Assembly (NCBI GenBank): GCA_963706555.1 | Contig: OY970164.1 | Coordinates: forward strand, 4,774,001-4,838,000 | Reading direction: 5' to 3' | From: Bog-473 sp963706555 | GTDB lineage: Bacteria > Actinomycetota > Acidimicrobiia > Acidimicrobiales > RAAP-2 | Length of the DNA: 64,000 bases | In this document: positions 26,105 to 34,328 of the stretch, piece after piece | Layout of the letters: every line of letters begins with the position of its first letter | Position numbering within the stretch: the first letter of the stretch is position 1 | Made by a program: the position numbers and the translations under genes | The notes under the pieces: model-generated | Seen by the model: only the letters and a program-made list of their open reading frames with translations | Database searches by the model: none | Told to the model about the DNA's origin: nothing

Positions 26105-27892
26105 ATGCTTCGACCACAGGACAACGTTGCGCGAGAGACCAAACGGCTCGATGGGATCTGGGACTTCATCGTCGACTCCGACAACGTCGGCCGTGAGCAG
26201 CGTTGGTGGGAGCGCCCTCTGGCCGATGCGCAGAAGATGCCGGTCCCGAGCAGCTTCAATGACGTCCTGGTGGACCTCGCCGTCCACGACCATGTCGGGG
26301 ACGTCTGGTACCAGCGGACAGTTTTCGTTCCTCGGGGCTGGGAGGGGGTGCGTGCCGTCCTCCGCTTCGACGCGGCCACGCACCGGGCCATGGTCTGGAT
26401 CGACGACAGTCGAGTTCTGACGCACGAGGGTGGCTACACCCCGTTCGAAGTTGACGTCACCGAGGTTGTGCGGCCGGGCGATTCATTCCGGCTCACCGTC
26501 GTCGTGAACAACGAGCTCACCTGGGAGTCGATCCCTCCCGGGATCGTCGAGACCAAGCCTGATGGCGTCCGGCGCCAGCACTATTACCACGACTTCTTCA
26601 ATTACGCCGGGCTTCACCGCAGTGTGTGGCTCTACGCCACACCTCAGGCCCACATCGCCGACATCACCGTCGTCACGGATATCGAATCGGGCTGCGCTGT
26701 CGTCCGGTACAGCACAGTCGTTGACGCGGAGCGTGAAACACAGCAGGTGCTGGTGTCCCTCCACGACGCCGGCGGTACCGTCGTGGCCCGTGCCGATGGC
26801 AACGACGGGACACTGCAGGTTGAGCAGCCCGAATTGTGGCGACCGGGCCGCGGGTACCTGTACCAACTCCAGGCGGACCTCGTCGAAGGTGACCGGGTGG
26901 TGGACCGCTACGTGCTCCCGGTCGGCATCCGCACGGTCCGCGTGAGCGGCACACAATTCCTCATCAACGGCGAGCCGTTCTACTTCAGAGGATTCGGCAA
27001 GCACGAGGACCTCAACGTGCGCGGGCGGGGTCACGACGACGCGGCCATGGTGCAGGACTTCGCCCTTTTCGGATGGATGGGGGCCAACTCGTTCCGAACG
27101 TCGCATTACCCGTACGCCGAAGAGGTCCTCGAACACGCAGACCGCCTCGGCATCGTCGTCATCGACGAGACCGCCGCCGTCGGGCTCAACCTGGGCGTGG
27201 GTGGAGGACTGTTTCTCGGGGGTCCGAAGGTGACGTTCACCGAGGAAACCATCGGTTCGGCCGCACAAGCTGCGCACCGCCGCGCCATCGAGGAGCTCAT
27301 CGCAAGAGACAAGAACCATCCTTGCGTGGCGGTTTGGAGTCTGGCCAACGAGCCCGAGTCACATACCGACGCAGCCCGCACCTACTTCGAACCGCTCTTT
27401 GACCTGGCGAGAACGGCGGACCCGACCCGTCCGGTGGGGTTTGTGAACATGATGTTCGCCCCGCCGGACGTCTGCAAAGTCACGCCGCTCGCTGACCTGA
27501 TCATGATCAACCGGTACTACGGCTGGTATGTCGGACCGGGTGACCTCGACGCGGCGGAGCACGCACTGGAAGCGGAGCTTCTGGGCTGGGCGGAGCAACA
27601 CGCCAAGCCCATCATCGTCACCGAATACGGAGCTGACGCCATCGCCGGGCTCCATACCCTGCATGGTGCCATCTGGAGCGAGGACTATCAGGCCGCACTG
27701 CTGGCCACGTACCACCAGGTGTTCGACCGGATCGACGCCGTCGTGGGAGAACAGGTGTGGAACTTCGCCGACTTCGCGACCGAGCCCTCGTTCATTCGGG
27801 TGGACGGGAACAAAAAGGGCGTCTTCACCCGCGACCGGCACCCGAAGCTCGCCGCCCACGAGCTCCGGCGCCGTTGGCTCGGCCTTGTCTGA
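26105..27892 (+). CDS. uidA: Beta-glucuronidase (GH2)
   Basis: This enzyme cleaves beta-D-glucuronides to glucuronate and aglycone. It is 595 residues, the usual size, with sugar-binding, Ig-like and TIM-barrel domains. The acid/base is E416 in SLANEPES and the nucleophile is E507 in VTEYGAD. The NKKG motif at 569-572 supplies the N-x-K pair (N569, K571) that recognises the glucuronate carboxylate and sets glucuronidases apart from galactosidases. The ATG has AAGGAGGT five bases upstream. No signal peptide is present, so glucuronides must be imported. The last 68 bases overlap the convergent LacI gene on the other strand. Confidence 0.94.
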   Translation: MLRPQDNVARETKRLDGIWDFIVDSDNVGREQRWWERPLADAQKMPVPSSFNDVLVDLAVHDHVGDVWYQRTVFVPRGWEGVRAVLRFDAATHRAMVWIDDSRVLTHEGGYTPFEVDVTEVVRPGDSFRLTVVVNNELTWESIPPGIVETKPDGVRRQHYYHDFFNYAGLHRSVWLYATPQAHIADITVVTDIESGCAVVRYSTVVDAERETQQVLVSLHDAGGTVVARADGNDGTLQVEQPELWRPGRGYLYQLQADLVEGDRVVDRYVLPVGIRTVRVSGTQFLINGEPFYFRGFGKHEDLNVRGRGHDDAAMVQDFALFGWMGANSFRTSHYPYAEEVLEHADRLGIVVIDETAAVGLNLGVGGGLFLGGPKVTFTEETIGSAAQAAHRRAIEELIARDKNHPCVAVWSLANEPESHTDAARTYFEPLFDLARTADPTRPVGFVNMMFAPPDVCKVTPLADLIMINRYYGWYVGPGDLDAAEHALEAELLGWAEQHAKPIIVTEYGADAIAGLHTLHGAIWSEDYQAALLATYHQVFDRIDAVVGEQVWNFADFATEPSFIRVDGNKKGVFTRDRHPKLAAHELRRRWLGLV

Positions 27893-28853
27893 CCGGGCCC
27901 GAGGAGTGCCGCATGACGAATTTTCCGAAGAGCTCCTTGCTTGCGGGACTCTCGCCCAACAGCTCGACCGCGAGGGAGCCCGCCTCGTCCGTCGGCATGC
28001 TGATGGTGGTGAGCGGGGGCGCAACCATCGCCGCCATGGGGACATCGTCGAATCCGACCACGCTGATATCGCCGGGAACCGAAACCCCGAGGTTCGTCAG
28101 ACCGGCGATGACCCCGAGCGCCATCTGGTCGTTGAACGCCACGACTGCCGTCGCGTTGCTCTCCACCACTCGCTCGATCACGCCGACTGCGGCCTCGAAT
28201 GTCGGGCTGGGGACGACGATCTCCCCGACCTCGAAACCACTCTTCCGCCCGGTCTGGCGGACCGCATTCCGGCGCTCCCCCGCCGCCCACGACGCCTGCG
28301 GGCCGCCGAGGTATGCCACCACATGATGTCCGTTCGATGCCAGATGCTGCATCGCCTCGGCCACAGCCGGAGCCGTGCGAAAGATGACCGAGGCGCGCCC
28401 GCTGACCGGGCGATTGACGAAGACCGCCGGCGTGGAGCCGAGCGCGTCGAGTTCACGGTGCAGACGCCTCGGGGAGATGACGATGAAGCCATCCACCTCC
28501 CGTGCCAGCGATTTTGCCGCGCGGACCTCTTCTTCGCGATGCTCACCCGTGTCCACGAGGAGTACTTGGAGTTCCGCTTCCCGCGCTGTTCGCTCGACCG
28601 CACGCACCAACGATGCGAAGTGGGGGTTCGTGATGTCAGGAACGATGACTGCGACGTTTCCCGTGCGGCCGGTGATCAGACCTCGGGCGGCGCGGTTGGG
28701 GACGAACCCGAGCTCCCGAACTGCCGCCTCCACCCGTGCGCGGGTTTCGGGTGCCACCATCTCGGGGAGGTTGAGTGTCCGGGACACCGTGGCGGCATGG
28801 ACTCCGGCGCGCGCGGCGACGTCGAGGATCGTGATTCGTTGCCGATGCCCCAC
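27825..28853 (-). CDS. LacI-family regulator of the glucuronide module
   Basis: This is a sugar-responsive repressor, 342 residues from the GTG at 28853. The helix-turn-helix ITILDVAARAGVHAATVSRT is near the N-terminus, and the core ends VVGFDDVPMAAMVAPPLTTI. It lies between uidA and uxuB and faces uxuB across a 44-base divergent gap, so it most likely controls uxaC-uidA, uxuB-larA and perhaps the GH1 pair. Candidate sites are the TGCAAA..TTTGCA 14-mers and the long inverted repeat at the uxuB start. Its 3' end overlaps uidA antisense by 68 bases. The last 20 or so residues are rich in G, A and R and probably not structural. Confidence 0.9.
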   Translation of the reverse strand: MGHRQRITILDVAARAGVHAATVSRTLNLPEMVAPETRARVEAAVRELGFVPNRAARGLITGRTGNVAVIVPDITNPHFASLVRAVERTAREAELQVLLVDTGEHREEEVRAAKSLAREVDGFIVISPRRLHRELDALGSTPAVFVNRPVSGRASVIFRTAPAVAEAMQHLASNGHHVVAYLGGPQASWAAGERRNAVRQTGRKSGFEVGEIVVPSPTFEAAVGVIERVVESNATAVVAFNDQMALGVIAGLTNLGVSVPGDISVVGFDDVPMAAMVAPPLTTISMPTDEAGSLAVELLGESPASKELFGKFVMRHSSGPVRQGRANGAGARGRRASGAGRG

Positions 28854-28886
28854 GCAAGCGACCCTACACGGGCAGTCGCCCCCCAC

Positions 28887-28912
28887 CGACTGCACCGATG
28901 ACGGTGCAGTCG
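28887..28912. promoter_or_regulatory. Perfect 11-base inverted repeat with the uxuB start codon in its loop
   Basis: The left arm CGACTGCACCG (28887-28897) and right arm CGGTGCAGTCG (28902-28912) are exact reverse complements. The four-base loop ATGA contains the annotated uxuB start. As DNA it could be an operator for the divergent LacI gene. As RNA it would form a strong hairpin hiding the start codon. If uxuB instead starts at ATG 28928, the hairpin lies in its leader. A shorter direct repeat GCAGTCGCCC occurs at 28872 and again across the right arm. Confidence 0.6.
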
Positions 28913-30292
28913 CCCGAACGCTTGTCGATGGCCACGCTCGCCCGTGCCCGCCTCCGCTCGGTGCCTCCCTACGATCGGTCTTCGCCCCAAGGCATCGCGC
29001 ACCTCGGCGTCGGGGCCTTCGCCCGGGCTCATCTCGGGGTCTACGCCGACGACCTGAATCGCCATGGTTGGCCGGCGTTGATCCGAGGCGTCTCCCTCGT
29101 GAGTGACCGGGCGGAGCAGCAGATGACGCCGCAAGACGGCCTCTACACCGTGGCCGAGCGCGAGCCCGGGAGTGGGGTGGCTCTTCGCGTGGTGGGATCG
29201 ATGACATCGGTCCGCACGGGGAGGACTGCAGCGATCGCTGCCGTCTCTGCCCCGACCACCGGACTCGTCACGGTGACGATCACCGAGAGTGGCTACGACC
29301 GCGCCGTGGGTGCAGCCGCCCCGGAAGGATCCATTCCGTCGGTCCCGGAGATTCTTGCGGCAGCTTTGGCCCATCGTCGGCGGGCCGGCAACGCACCGCC
29401 GATCATCGCCAGCCTCGATAACCTCCTCGGCAACGGGACGACGCTCCGTCAACGCGTGATCGAGATGGCTGACCGCATCGACCCGACCCTGCCGAATTGG
29501 ATCGCCGAGGAGGTCATCTTCCCGAACTCCGTGGTCGATCGCATGGTGCCCGCACCGACGCCGGGCGACGTGACCGATGTCACAGCGCGACTCGGCCTTC
29601 TCGACGAAGCCACGGTCACCACGGAACGACATCGGTCATGGGTCATCGACGTCGCCGGCGGATTTCCGCCATTTGCCGATGTCGGCGTGCAGGTCGTCCC
29701 GGATGTGACGCCGTTCGAGCGGAGGAAGTTGTGGTTACTCAACGGGCCACACTCGGCGTTCGCCTACTGCGGCCTGCTCGCTGGGTGCTCGACGATCGCC
29801 GCTGCCGTTCACCATGCAACAGTCGCTCCCTTTGTCCGGCACATGATCGAAGATACGCTGGAGGTCGCCCCCTTCCCGCCTTCACTCGAGGCAGAGCGCT
29901 TCGCCGAGCAGGCGCTTGTGCGATTTGCCAATCCGAACCTCGCCCATACGTGCGTGCAGGTGGGCGCCGACGGGTCACGCAAGCTGCCACAAAGACTCCT
30001 GCCGATTGTGGACGCACGCCTGAAGGTCGGCCTCACTACCTCACGATTCGCGACTGTTGTCGCCCTGTGGATAGCGTCCGTCAGCGGCTTGGAGATCGAC
30101 GGGACGTCGCTGCCGGCCGTCATGGACCCCGAAGCGCAGCGGATACGGGCTGCCCTCGTCGGCGGCGATCTGGCCAGGCTCGTTCACGCCGCAGTGGGAC
30201 GGACCTACGACGCCGCATTCTGCGCCAGCACCCTCGAGGCACTCGAGCAGTTGGCGCACCGTGGCCTGGCCGTGCTGAGGGACACGCCATGA
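28898..30292 (+). CDS. uxuB: Fructuronate reductase-type mannitol dehydrogenase-family enzyme
   Basis: This is an NAD-dependent polyol dehydrogenase of the long-chain mannitol dehydrogenase family, 464 residues. It has an N-terminal Rossmann segment HLGVGAFARAHLG (35-47), ASLDNLLGNG (171-180) and the catalytic pattern K277-x4-N282-x2-H285 in RRKLWLLNGPHS. Family members reduce D-fructuronate to D-mannonate, tagaturonate to altronate, or oxidise mannitol. The glucuronate isomerase context favours fructuronate. The ATG at 28898 lies in the loop of an inverted repeat; ATG 28928 is the alternative start. The stop overlaps the next gene as ATGA, so the product mannonate is probably the substrate of the LarA-like partner. 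Confidence 0.86.
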   Translation: MTVQSPERLSMATLARARLRSVPPYDRSSPQGIAHLGVGAFARAHLGVYADDLNRHGWPALIRGVSLVSDRAEQQMTPQDGLYTVAEREPGSGVALRVVGSMTSVRTGRTAAIAAVSAPTTGLVTVTITESGYDRAVGAAAPEGSIPSVPEILAAALAHRRRAGNAPPIIASLDNLLGNGTTLRQRVIEMADRIDPTLPNWIAEEVIFPNSVVDRMVPAPTPGDVTDVTARLGLLDEATVTTERHRSWVIDVAGGFPPFADVGVQVVPDVTPFERRKLWLLNGPHSAFAYCGLLAGCSTIAAAVHHATVAPFVRHMIEDTLEVAPFPPSLEAERFAEQALVRFANPNLAHTCVQVGADGSRKLPQRLLPIVDARLKVGLTTSRFATVVALWIASVSGLEIDGTSLPAVMDPEAQRIRAALVGGDLARLVHAAVGRTYDAAFCASTLEALEQLAHRGLAVLRDTP

Positions 30293-31512
30293 TTGCGGCC
30301 ATCGAGCGACCAGGTGAGATCCTCGACCCGGCAGAGATCCGGGCCTTCGTCCGGGCGCAGATGGACGCGCTCGACCTGGACGGGCGCTCACTGTGCCTGG
30401 TCGTCCCCGACGCCACTCGGAGCTGTCCCCTCCCACTCCTGCTCGATGCCATTGCGCAAGCAACTGCATCCCGCGTCAGCTCATGCAGCGTTCTGATCGC
30501 CCTCGGCACCCACGCGCCCATGAGCGACGAGGCCATCCGAACGATGGTGGGTACCGATTCTCTCGTGGTCCGCAACCATGCCTGGTGGGATCGTCAGACG
30601 TTCGTCGACGTCGGGACACTTGGTTCGGACACCGTCGCCGAGCTTTCGGGGGGCCGGCTCCGCGAAGTCGTCGATGTCCGGATCAACAGGCTCGTGGTCG
30701 AGAGTGACGTGACCATCATTGTGGGCCCGGTACTTCCTCACGAGGTCGTGGGATTCTCGGGGGGCAACAAGTACCTCTTCCCCGGCCTCTCGGGGCAGGA
30801 GCTCATCGACGTCACCCACTGGCTCGGTGCGCTCCTGACGAGCAGAGAGATCTCCGGCACTCGTGGCGTCACCCCTGTGCGGGCACTGATCGACGCGGCG
30901 TCGGACCTCGTTCCGGGCGGACGCCATGCGCTCTGCGTCGTTGTGGATCACGCGACCGGCGGCCTCAGGTCCCTGGCCTTCGGGGATCCGCGCCAGGCGT
31001 GGGGTGTCGCCGCCGACGTGTCCGCCCGGACCCATATCGTCTACCTGCCCTCTCCGGTGCAGCGGGTTCTGTCGCTCGTCTCGCATCGCTACGCCGACCT
31101 GTGGACGGGCGCCAAGGGCTTCTACAAGGTGGAGCCGGTCGTCGCCGACGGCGGTGAGGTCATCCTCTACGCGCCCCACATCACGGAGATCGCCGCAATG
31201 CATCCCCACCTTGTCGACATCGGCTACCACTGCCGCGACTATTTCCTCGCCAACTGGGACGAGTACCGCCACCACCCCCGGGGCGATTTGGCCCACTCGA
31301 CCCACCTCTTCGGAGCTGGGTCCTACGACCCGGCGGACGGCGAGCGACAGCGGGTGCGCGTGACTCTTGCCACGGGTATCCCCGAGGAGATCGTCGCCAA
31401 AGCCAACCTCGGGTATCTCGATCCCTCGACGATGAATCTCGACGAGTGGACGACCGATCCGCTCGCAGTGGTCGTCCCTGACGCCGGAGAGGTGCTCTAC
31501 CGCCTCGCCTGA
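30289..31512 (+). CDS. LarA-like nickel-dependent hydroxyacid racemase/epimerase homologue
   Basis: This 407-residue protein matches the LarA (DUF2088) family, whose members use a nickel-pincer nucleotide to racemise or epimerise alpha-hydroxyacids. Residues expected from lactate racemase are present: D41 and R44 in PDATR, H75 in GTHAPM, H151, K161 and H177. The last three keep the exact spacing of LarA H174, K184 (cofactor-linked lysine) and H200. GFSGGNKYLFPGLSG surrounds the lysine. It is coupled to uxuB by ATGA. I infer a sugar-acid substrate, most simply D-mannonate to D-gluconate epimerisation, since gluconate 2-epimerases are known in the family. Cofactor genes larB, larC and larE are not in the window. 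Confidence 0.82.
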   Translation: MIAAIERPGEILDPAEIRAFVRAQMDALDLDGRSLCLVVPDATRSCPLPLLLDAIAQATASRVSSCSVLIALGTHAPMSDEAIRTMVGTDSLVVRNHAWWDRQTFVDVGTLGSDTVAELSGGRLREVVDVRINRLVVESDVTIIVGPVLPHEVVGFSGGNKYLFPGLSGQELIDVTHWLGALLTSREISGTRGVTPVRALIDAASDLVPGGRHALCVVVDHATGGLRSLAFGDPRQAWGVAADVSARTHIVYLPSPVQRVLSLVSHRYADLWTGAKGFYKVEPVVADGGEVILYAPHITEIAAMHPHLVDIGYHCRDYFLANWDEYRHHPRGDLAHSTHLFGAGSYDPADGERQRVRVTLATGIPEEIVAKANLGYLDPSTMNLDEWTTDPLAVVVPDAGEVLYRLA

Positions 31513-31554
31513 GCGGCACCGGGTCCCATCAGGCGAGCCCGGCTGGTCCGGCGA

Positions 31555-32787
31555 TCAGCGGAGAGCGTTGGCGCGGCCCACCTCGCCGAGCCAGCGTGCC
31601 GAGGGCTTGACCGTGCGAGCAAATGACGCACGATCGACGGCGACGAGTCCGAACGTCATGGCGTAGCCCGACATCCATTCGAAATTGTCAAGCAATGTCC
31701 AATGGAGGTACCCCCTGACATCAATACCGTCAGCCATGCAGTCGGCCACGCCCTCGATGGCCCGACGGGTATAGGCGATCCGCGCCGTGTCATCGTCGGT
31801 CGCCATGCCATTCTCCGTGACCAGGACCGGCACGCGGGCATGTTTGGCCGCGAGGCGGACTGTGTGCTCCAGGGCTTCGGGGTACACCTCCCAACCGGTC
31901 TGCATCGTCGGGACCCCCTCGGGCGGCGGCACCGCACCTTCGGGTCCGATCAGGTTCCTCGAGTAGGTCTGTACCCCGATGAAGTCGTCATCGCGGGCGA
32001 CCTCGAGCCAGTCGATCGAGGCCCGTTGGCGGGCCTGCTGACAGCGCTGCTGGCCGTCCTCGGTCGCCTGGAGGTCGACAAGGGCGAGGCTCCAACCGAC
32101 CTTGGCGTCACCGGGACCGGCCTTGATGCTTTCTACGGCCCGACGGTGGACGGCGGCCATGCGTTCGACATCTCCACCGATGTGCCCCATCCGGTAGCGC
32201 GAGGGGTCGAAGCCGCCGACACCGCCGGCAGACGGTTCGGCGGCCTCGCGCAGCCCTCGGCCTCCGGCACCCATCGGCACTTTCCCCGTCTGCTGCAGGA
32301 GGTCCATGAGATTGGGTTCATTGAGCGTCCCCACCCACGAGAGAAGATCGCCGATGTGCTCGGTGACGCGGGCGGCATAACGGCCGAAGCAGTCTGCTGC
32401 CCCGCTGTTGTCCCAGCCTCCATTCCCGGCGAACCAGCGTGGCGTGGTGAAGTGGTTGTAGGTCACGAAGGGGGTGATCTCGTTTTCGAGGCAGCAGGCG
32501 ATCATCCTCCGGTAGTGGTCCAGCGCGGCGAGAGAGTAATACCCGGGCTCCGGTTCGATCCGTGACCATTCGAGCGAGAACCGGTAGGCGTTGTAGCCGA
32601 GGTCGGCGAGCAGGGCAACGTCTTCGGGATAGCGGTGGTAGTGGTCGCACGCGTCACCCGACGGCTCGGCAAAGATGGAGTTCTCCGCCCATTCCAACGG
32701 CCAGAGATCGGCGTTCACGTTTCCGCCTTCCACCTGGTGCCCGGCCGTGGCCGCACCCCAGAGAAACCCGTCCGGAAACTGCGTCAT
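31555..32787 (-). CDS. GH1 beta-glycosidase, copy 1
   Basis: This is a family 1 retaining beta-glycosidase, 410 residues, slightly short for the family. The N-terminus FPDGFLWGAATAGHQVEGGN is typical, with acid/base E157 in TLNEP and nucleophile E325 in VTENG, then LHWTLLDNFEW. There is no signal peptide. It is divergent from a second GH1 gene across a 227-base gap holding the TGCAAACCTTTGCA operator, so it is probably in the glucuronide regulon. Substrate may be glucosides, glucuronides or fucosides. The family usually cleaves beta-glucosides. Confidence 0.9.
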   Translation of the reverse strand: MTQFPDGFLWGAATAGHQVEGGNVNADLWPLEWAENSIFAEPSGDACDHYHRYPEDVALLADLGYNAYRFSLEWSRIEPEPGYYSLAALDHYRRMIACCLENEITPFVTYNHFTTPRWFAGNGGWDNSGAADCFGRYAARVTEHIGDLLSWVGTLNEPNLMDLLQQTGKVPMGAGGRGLREAAEPSAGGVGGFDPSRYRMGHIGGDVERMAAVHRRAVESIKAGPGDAKVGWSLALVDLQATEDGQQRCQQARQRASIDWLEVARDDDFIGVQTYSRNLIGPEGAVPPPEGVPTMQTGWEVYPEALEHTVRLAAKHARVPVLVTENGMATDDDTARIAYTRRAIEGVADCMADGIDVRGYLHWTLLDNFEWMSGYAMTFGLVAVDRASFARTVKPSARWLGEVGRANALR

Positions 32788-32852
32788 GCGTCTCTCCTCT
32801 CACAGGATGCATCGGCAAGCTGCGCCGCGCATTTGCTCCCACTCCGAGTATA

Positions 32853-32866
32853 TGCAAACCTTTGCA
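32853..32866. promoter_or_regulatory. Operator copy 3, TGCAAACCTTTGCA
   Basis: This is identical to the 14-mer at 24591 and lies in the divergent gap between the two GH1 genes, 66 bases upstream of the minus-strand copy and 149 bases upstream of the plus-strand copy. It links both GH1 genes to the regulator of the uxaC-uidA operon. Confidence 0.65.
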
Positions 32867-33014
32867 CAAACGCAGTAGCGCCACCGTCATAATTGCATTC
32901 ACGGAGACGGCCCACCGGCGCGACCCGTCACACGCTGGGTCGAGATCCGGGACTCCGTGACCCCGTCGAGGTGCTGGCCGCCGACCTGCATGACAAGAAA
33001 GATTGGAGCCGACA

Positions 33015-34286
33015 GTGAGCGACTCGGAGGTTCATCGACGTCGATTCCCCGACGGTTTTGTCTGGGGTGCCGCGACAGCAGGGCACCAGATCGAAGGGAA
33101 CAATGTCAACGCCGACTATTGGTTTCTCGAGAATCTCGAACCGACGACGTTCGTGGAACGCTCAGGAGACGCCTGTGACAGCTATCACCGCTACGAGGAG
33201 GACGTCTCCCTCCTGGCCGAGCTCGGCCTGAACTGCTACCGCTTCTCGATCGAGTGGTCCCGGATCGAACCAAGCCGGGGCCACTTCTCCGTGGCCGTGC
33301 TCGATCACTACAAGCGGGTGATCGAGTGTTGCAACGCACACGGTGTTGGCGCCGCCGTGACGTTCTTCCACGGCACGGCGCCCCTCTGGTTCGCCATGGC
33401 GGGCGGCTGGCTCAACCCCGAGGCCCCCTCGCTGTTCGCCCGCTTCTGTTCCACCGCCGCAGCAGCTCTTGCCGATGGCATGGACTTCGCCTTCACGTTG
33501 AACGAACCGCAGGTGGGAAAGGTTTTCCGCAGCATCCCTGGAGCCGAGGGTTACTTCGGGCGCCAAGACCCCCTTGCGCTCCAGGTCCATGCCACCGCGG
33601 CACACATGCTCAGCTGCGAGCGCTTCGTCTCCATGGAACACCCGGATCTTGATGGCATGACCCCGCAGCTGATCGCCGGACATGAACTGGGGTTCGCCGC
33701 GATCAAGGCAGCGCGGGGCGACCTCCCCGTCGGTGTCACGCTCTCGGTCACGGACTTCCAGCCCGGAGGCGAGGGAAGCCCGTACGAGGCAGTGCGGGCC
33801 ACGGCCTATGGGGAGTGGCTCGACACCATCAAACGAGCGGGAGACTTCACGGGGGTACAGACCTACCGGATGGTGCGAATACCTGGAACAGGAAGTCCAT
33901 TTCCTCCGCTCCCGGTACTCCCCTTCACCGAACCCGGAGACCGGATGGCGGAGCTCCAACAGCCGGTGGCACTTCGCAATACGGTCGAGTACATCCACAC
34001 GGAGACCGGAAAGCCGGTGTTGGTCACTGAGAACGGCATAGAGACCGAGGACGATGCACGCCGCATCTGGTACATCGATGCCGCGCTGGACGGACTGCTG
34101 GAGGCGATCGATCACGGGGTGCCCGTTCTCGGGTACTTCCACTGGACGTTGATCGACAACTTCGAGTGGATTCGGGGCTACGCACCCAAAATGGGGCTGG
34201 CCGCAGTTGATCGTTCGACATTCGCCCGGCTCCCGAAACCGAGCGCAACCCACCTCGGTGCGATCGCTCGGCGAAACGCGCGCTGA
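33015..34286 (+). CDS. GH1 beta-glycosidase, copy 2
   Basis: This is a family 1 beta-glycosidase, 423 residues from the GTG at 33015, which has GGAG at a good distance; TTG 33003 is an alternative. FPDGFVWGAATAGHQIEGNN closely matches the divergent copy. Acid/base E154 is in TLNEP and nucleophile E329 in VTENG. The two GH1 proteins look like diverged duplicates, because they share the same start block and C-terminal ending (LAAVDRSTFAR... against LVAVDRASFAR). No signal peptide is visible. Copy 2 has a shorter central loop and FFHGTAPLWF at the site of YNHFTTPRWF in copy 1, which suggests a different aglycone preference. Confidence 0.9.
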   Translation: MSDSEVHRRRFPDGFVWGAATAGHQIEGNNVNADYWFLENLEPTTFVERSGDACDSYHRYEEDVSLLAELGLNCYRFSIEWSRIEPSRGHFSVAVLDHYKRVIECCNAHGVGAAVTFFHGTAPLWFAMAGGWLNPEAPSLFARFCSTAAAALADGMDFAFTLNEPQVGKVFRSIPGAEGYFGRQDPLALQVHATAAHMLSCERFVSMEHPDLDGMTPQLIAGHELGFAAIKAARGDLPVGVTLSVTDFQPGGEGSPYEAVRATAYGEWLDTIKRAGDFTGVQTYRMVRIPGTGSPFPPLPVLPFTEPGDRMAELQQPVALRNTVEYIHTETGKPVLVTENGIETEDDARRIWYIDAALDGLLEAIDHGVPVLGYFHWTLIDNFEWIRGYAPKMGLAAVDRSTFARLPKPSATHLGAIARRNAR

Positions 34287-34328
34287 CGTCCCCCGGCGTA
34301 CTCCTCACTTGCGGGCGCACGCCACCAC

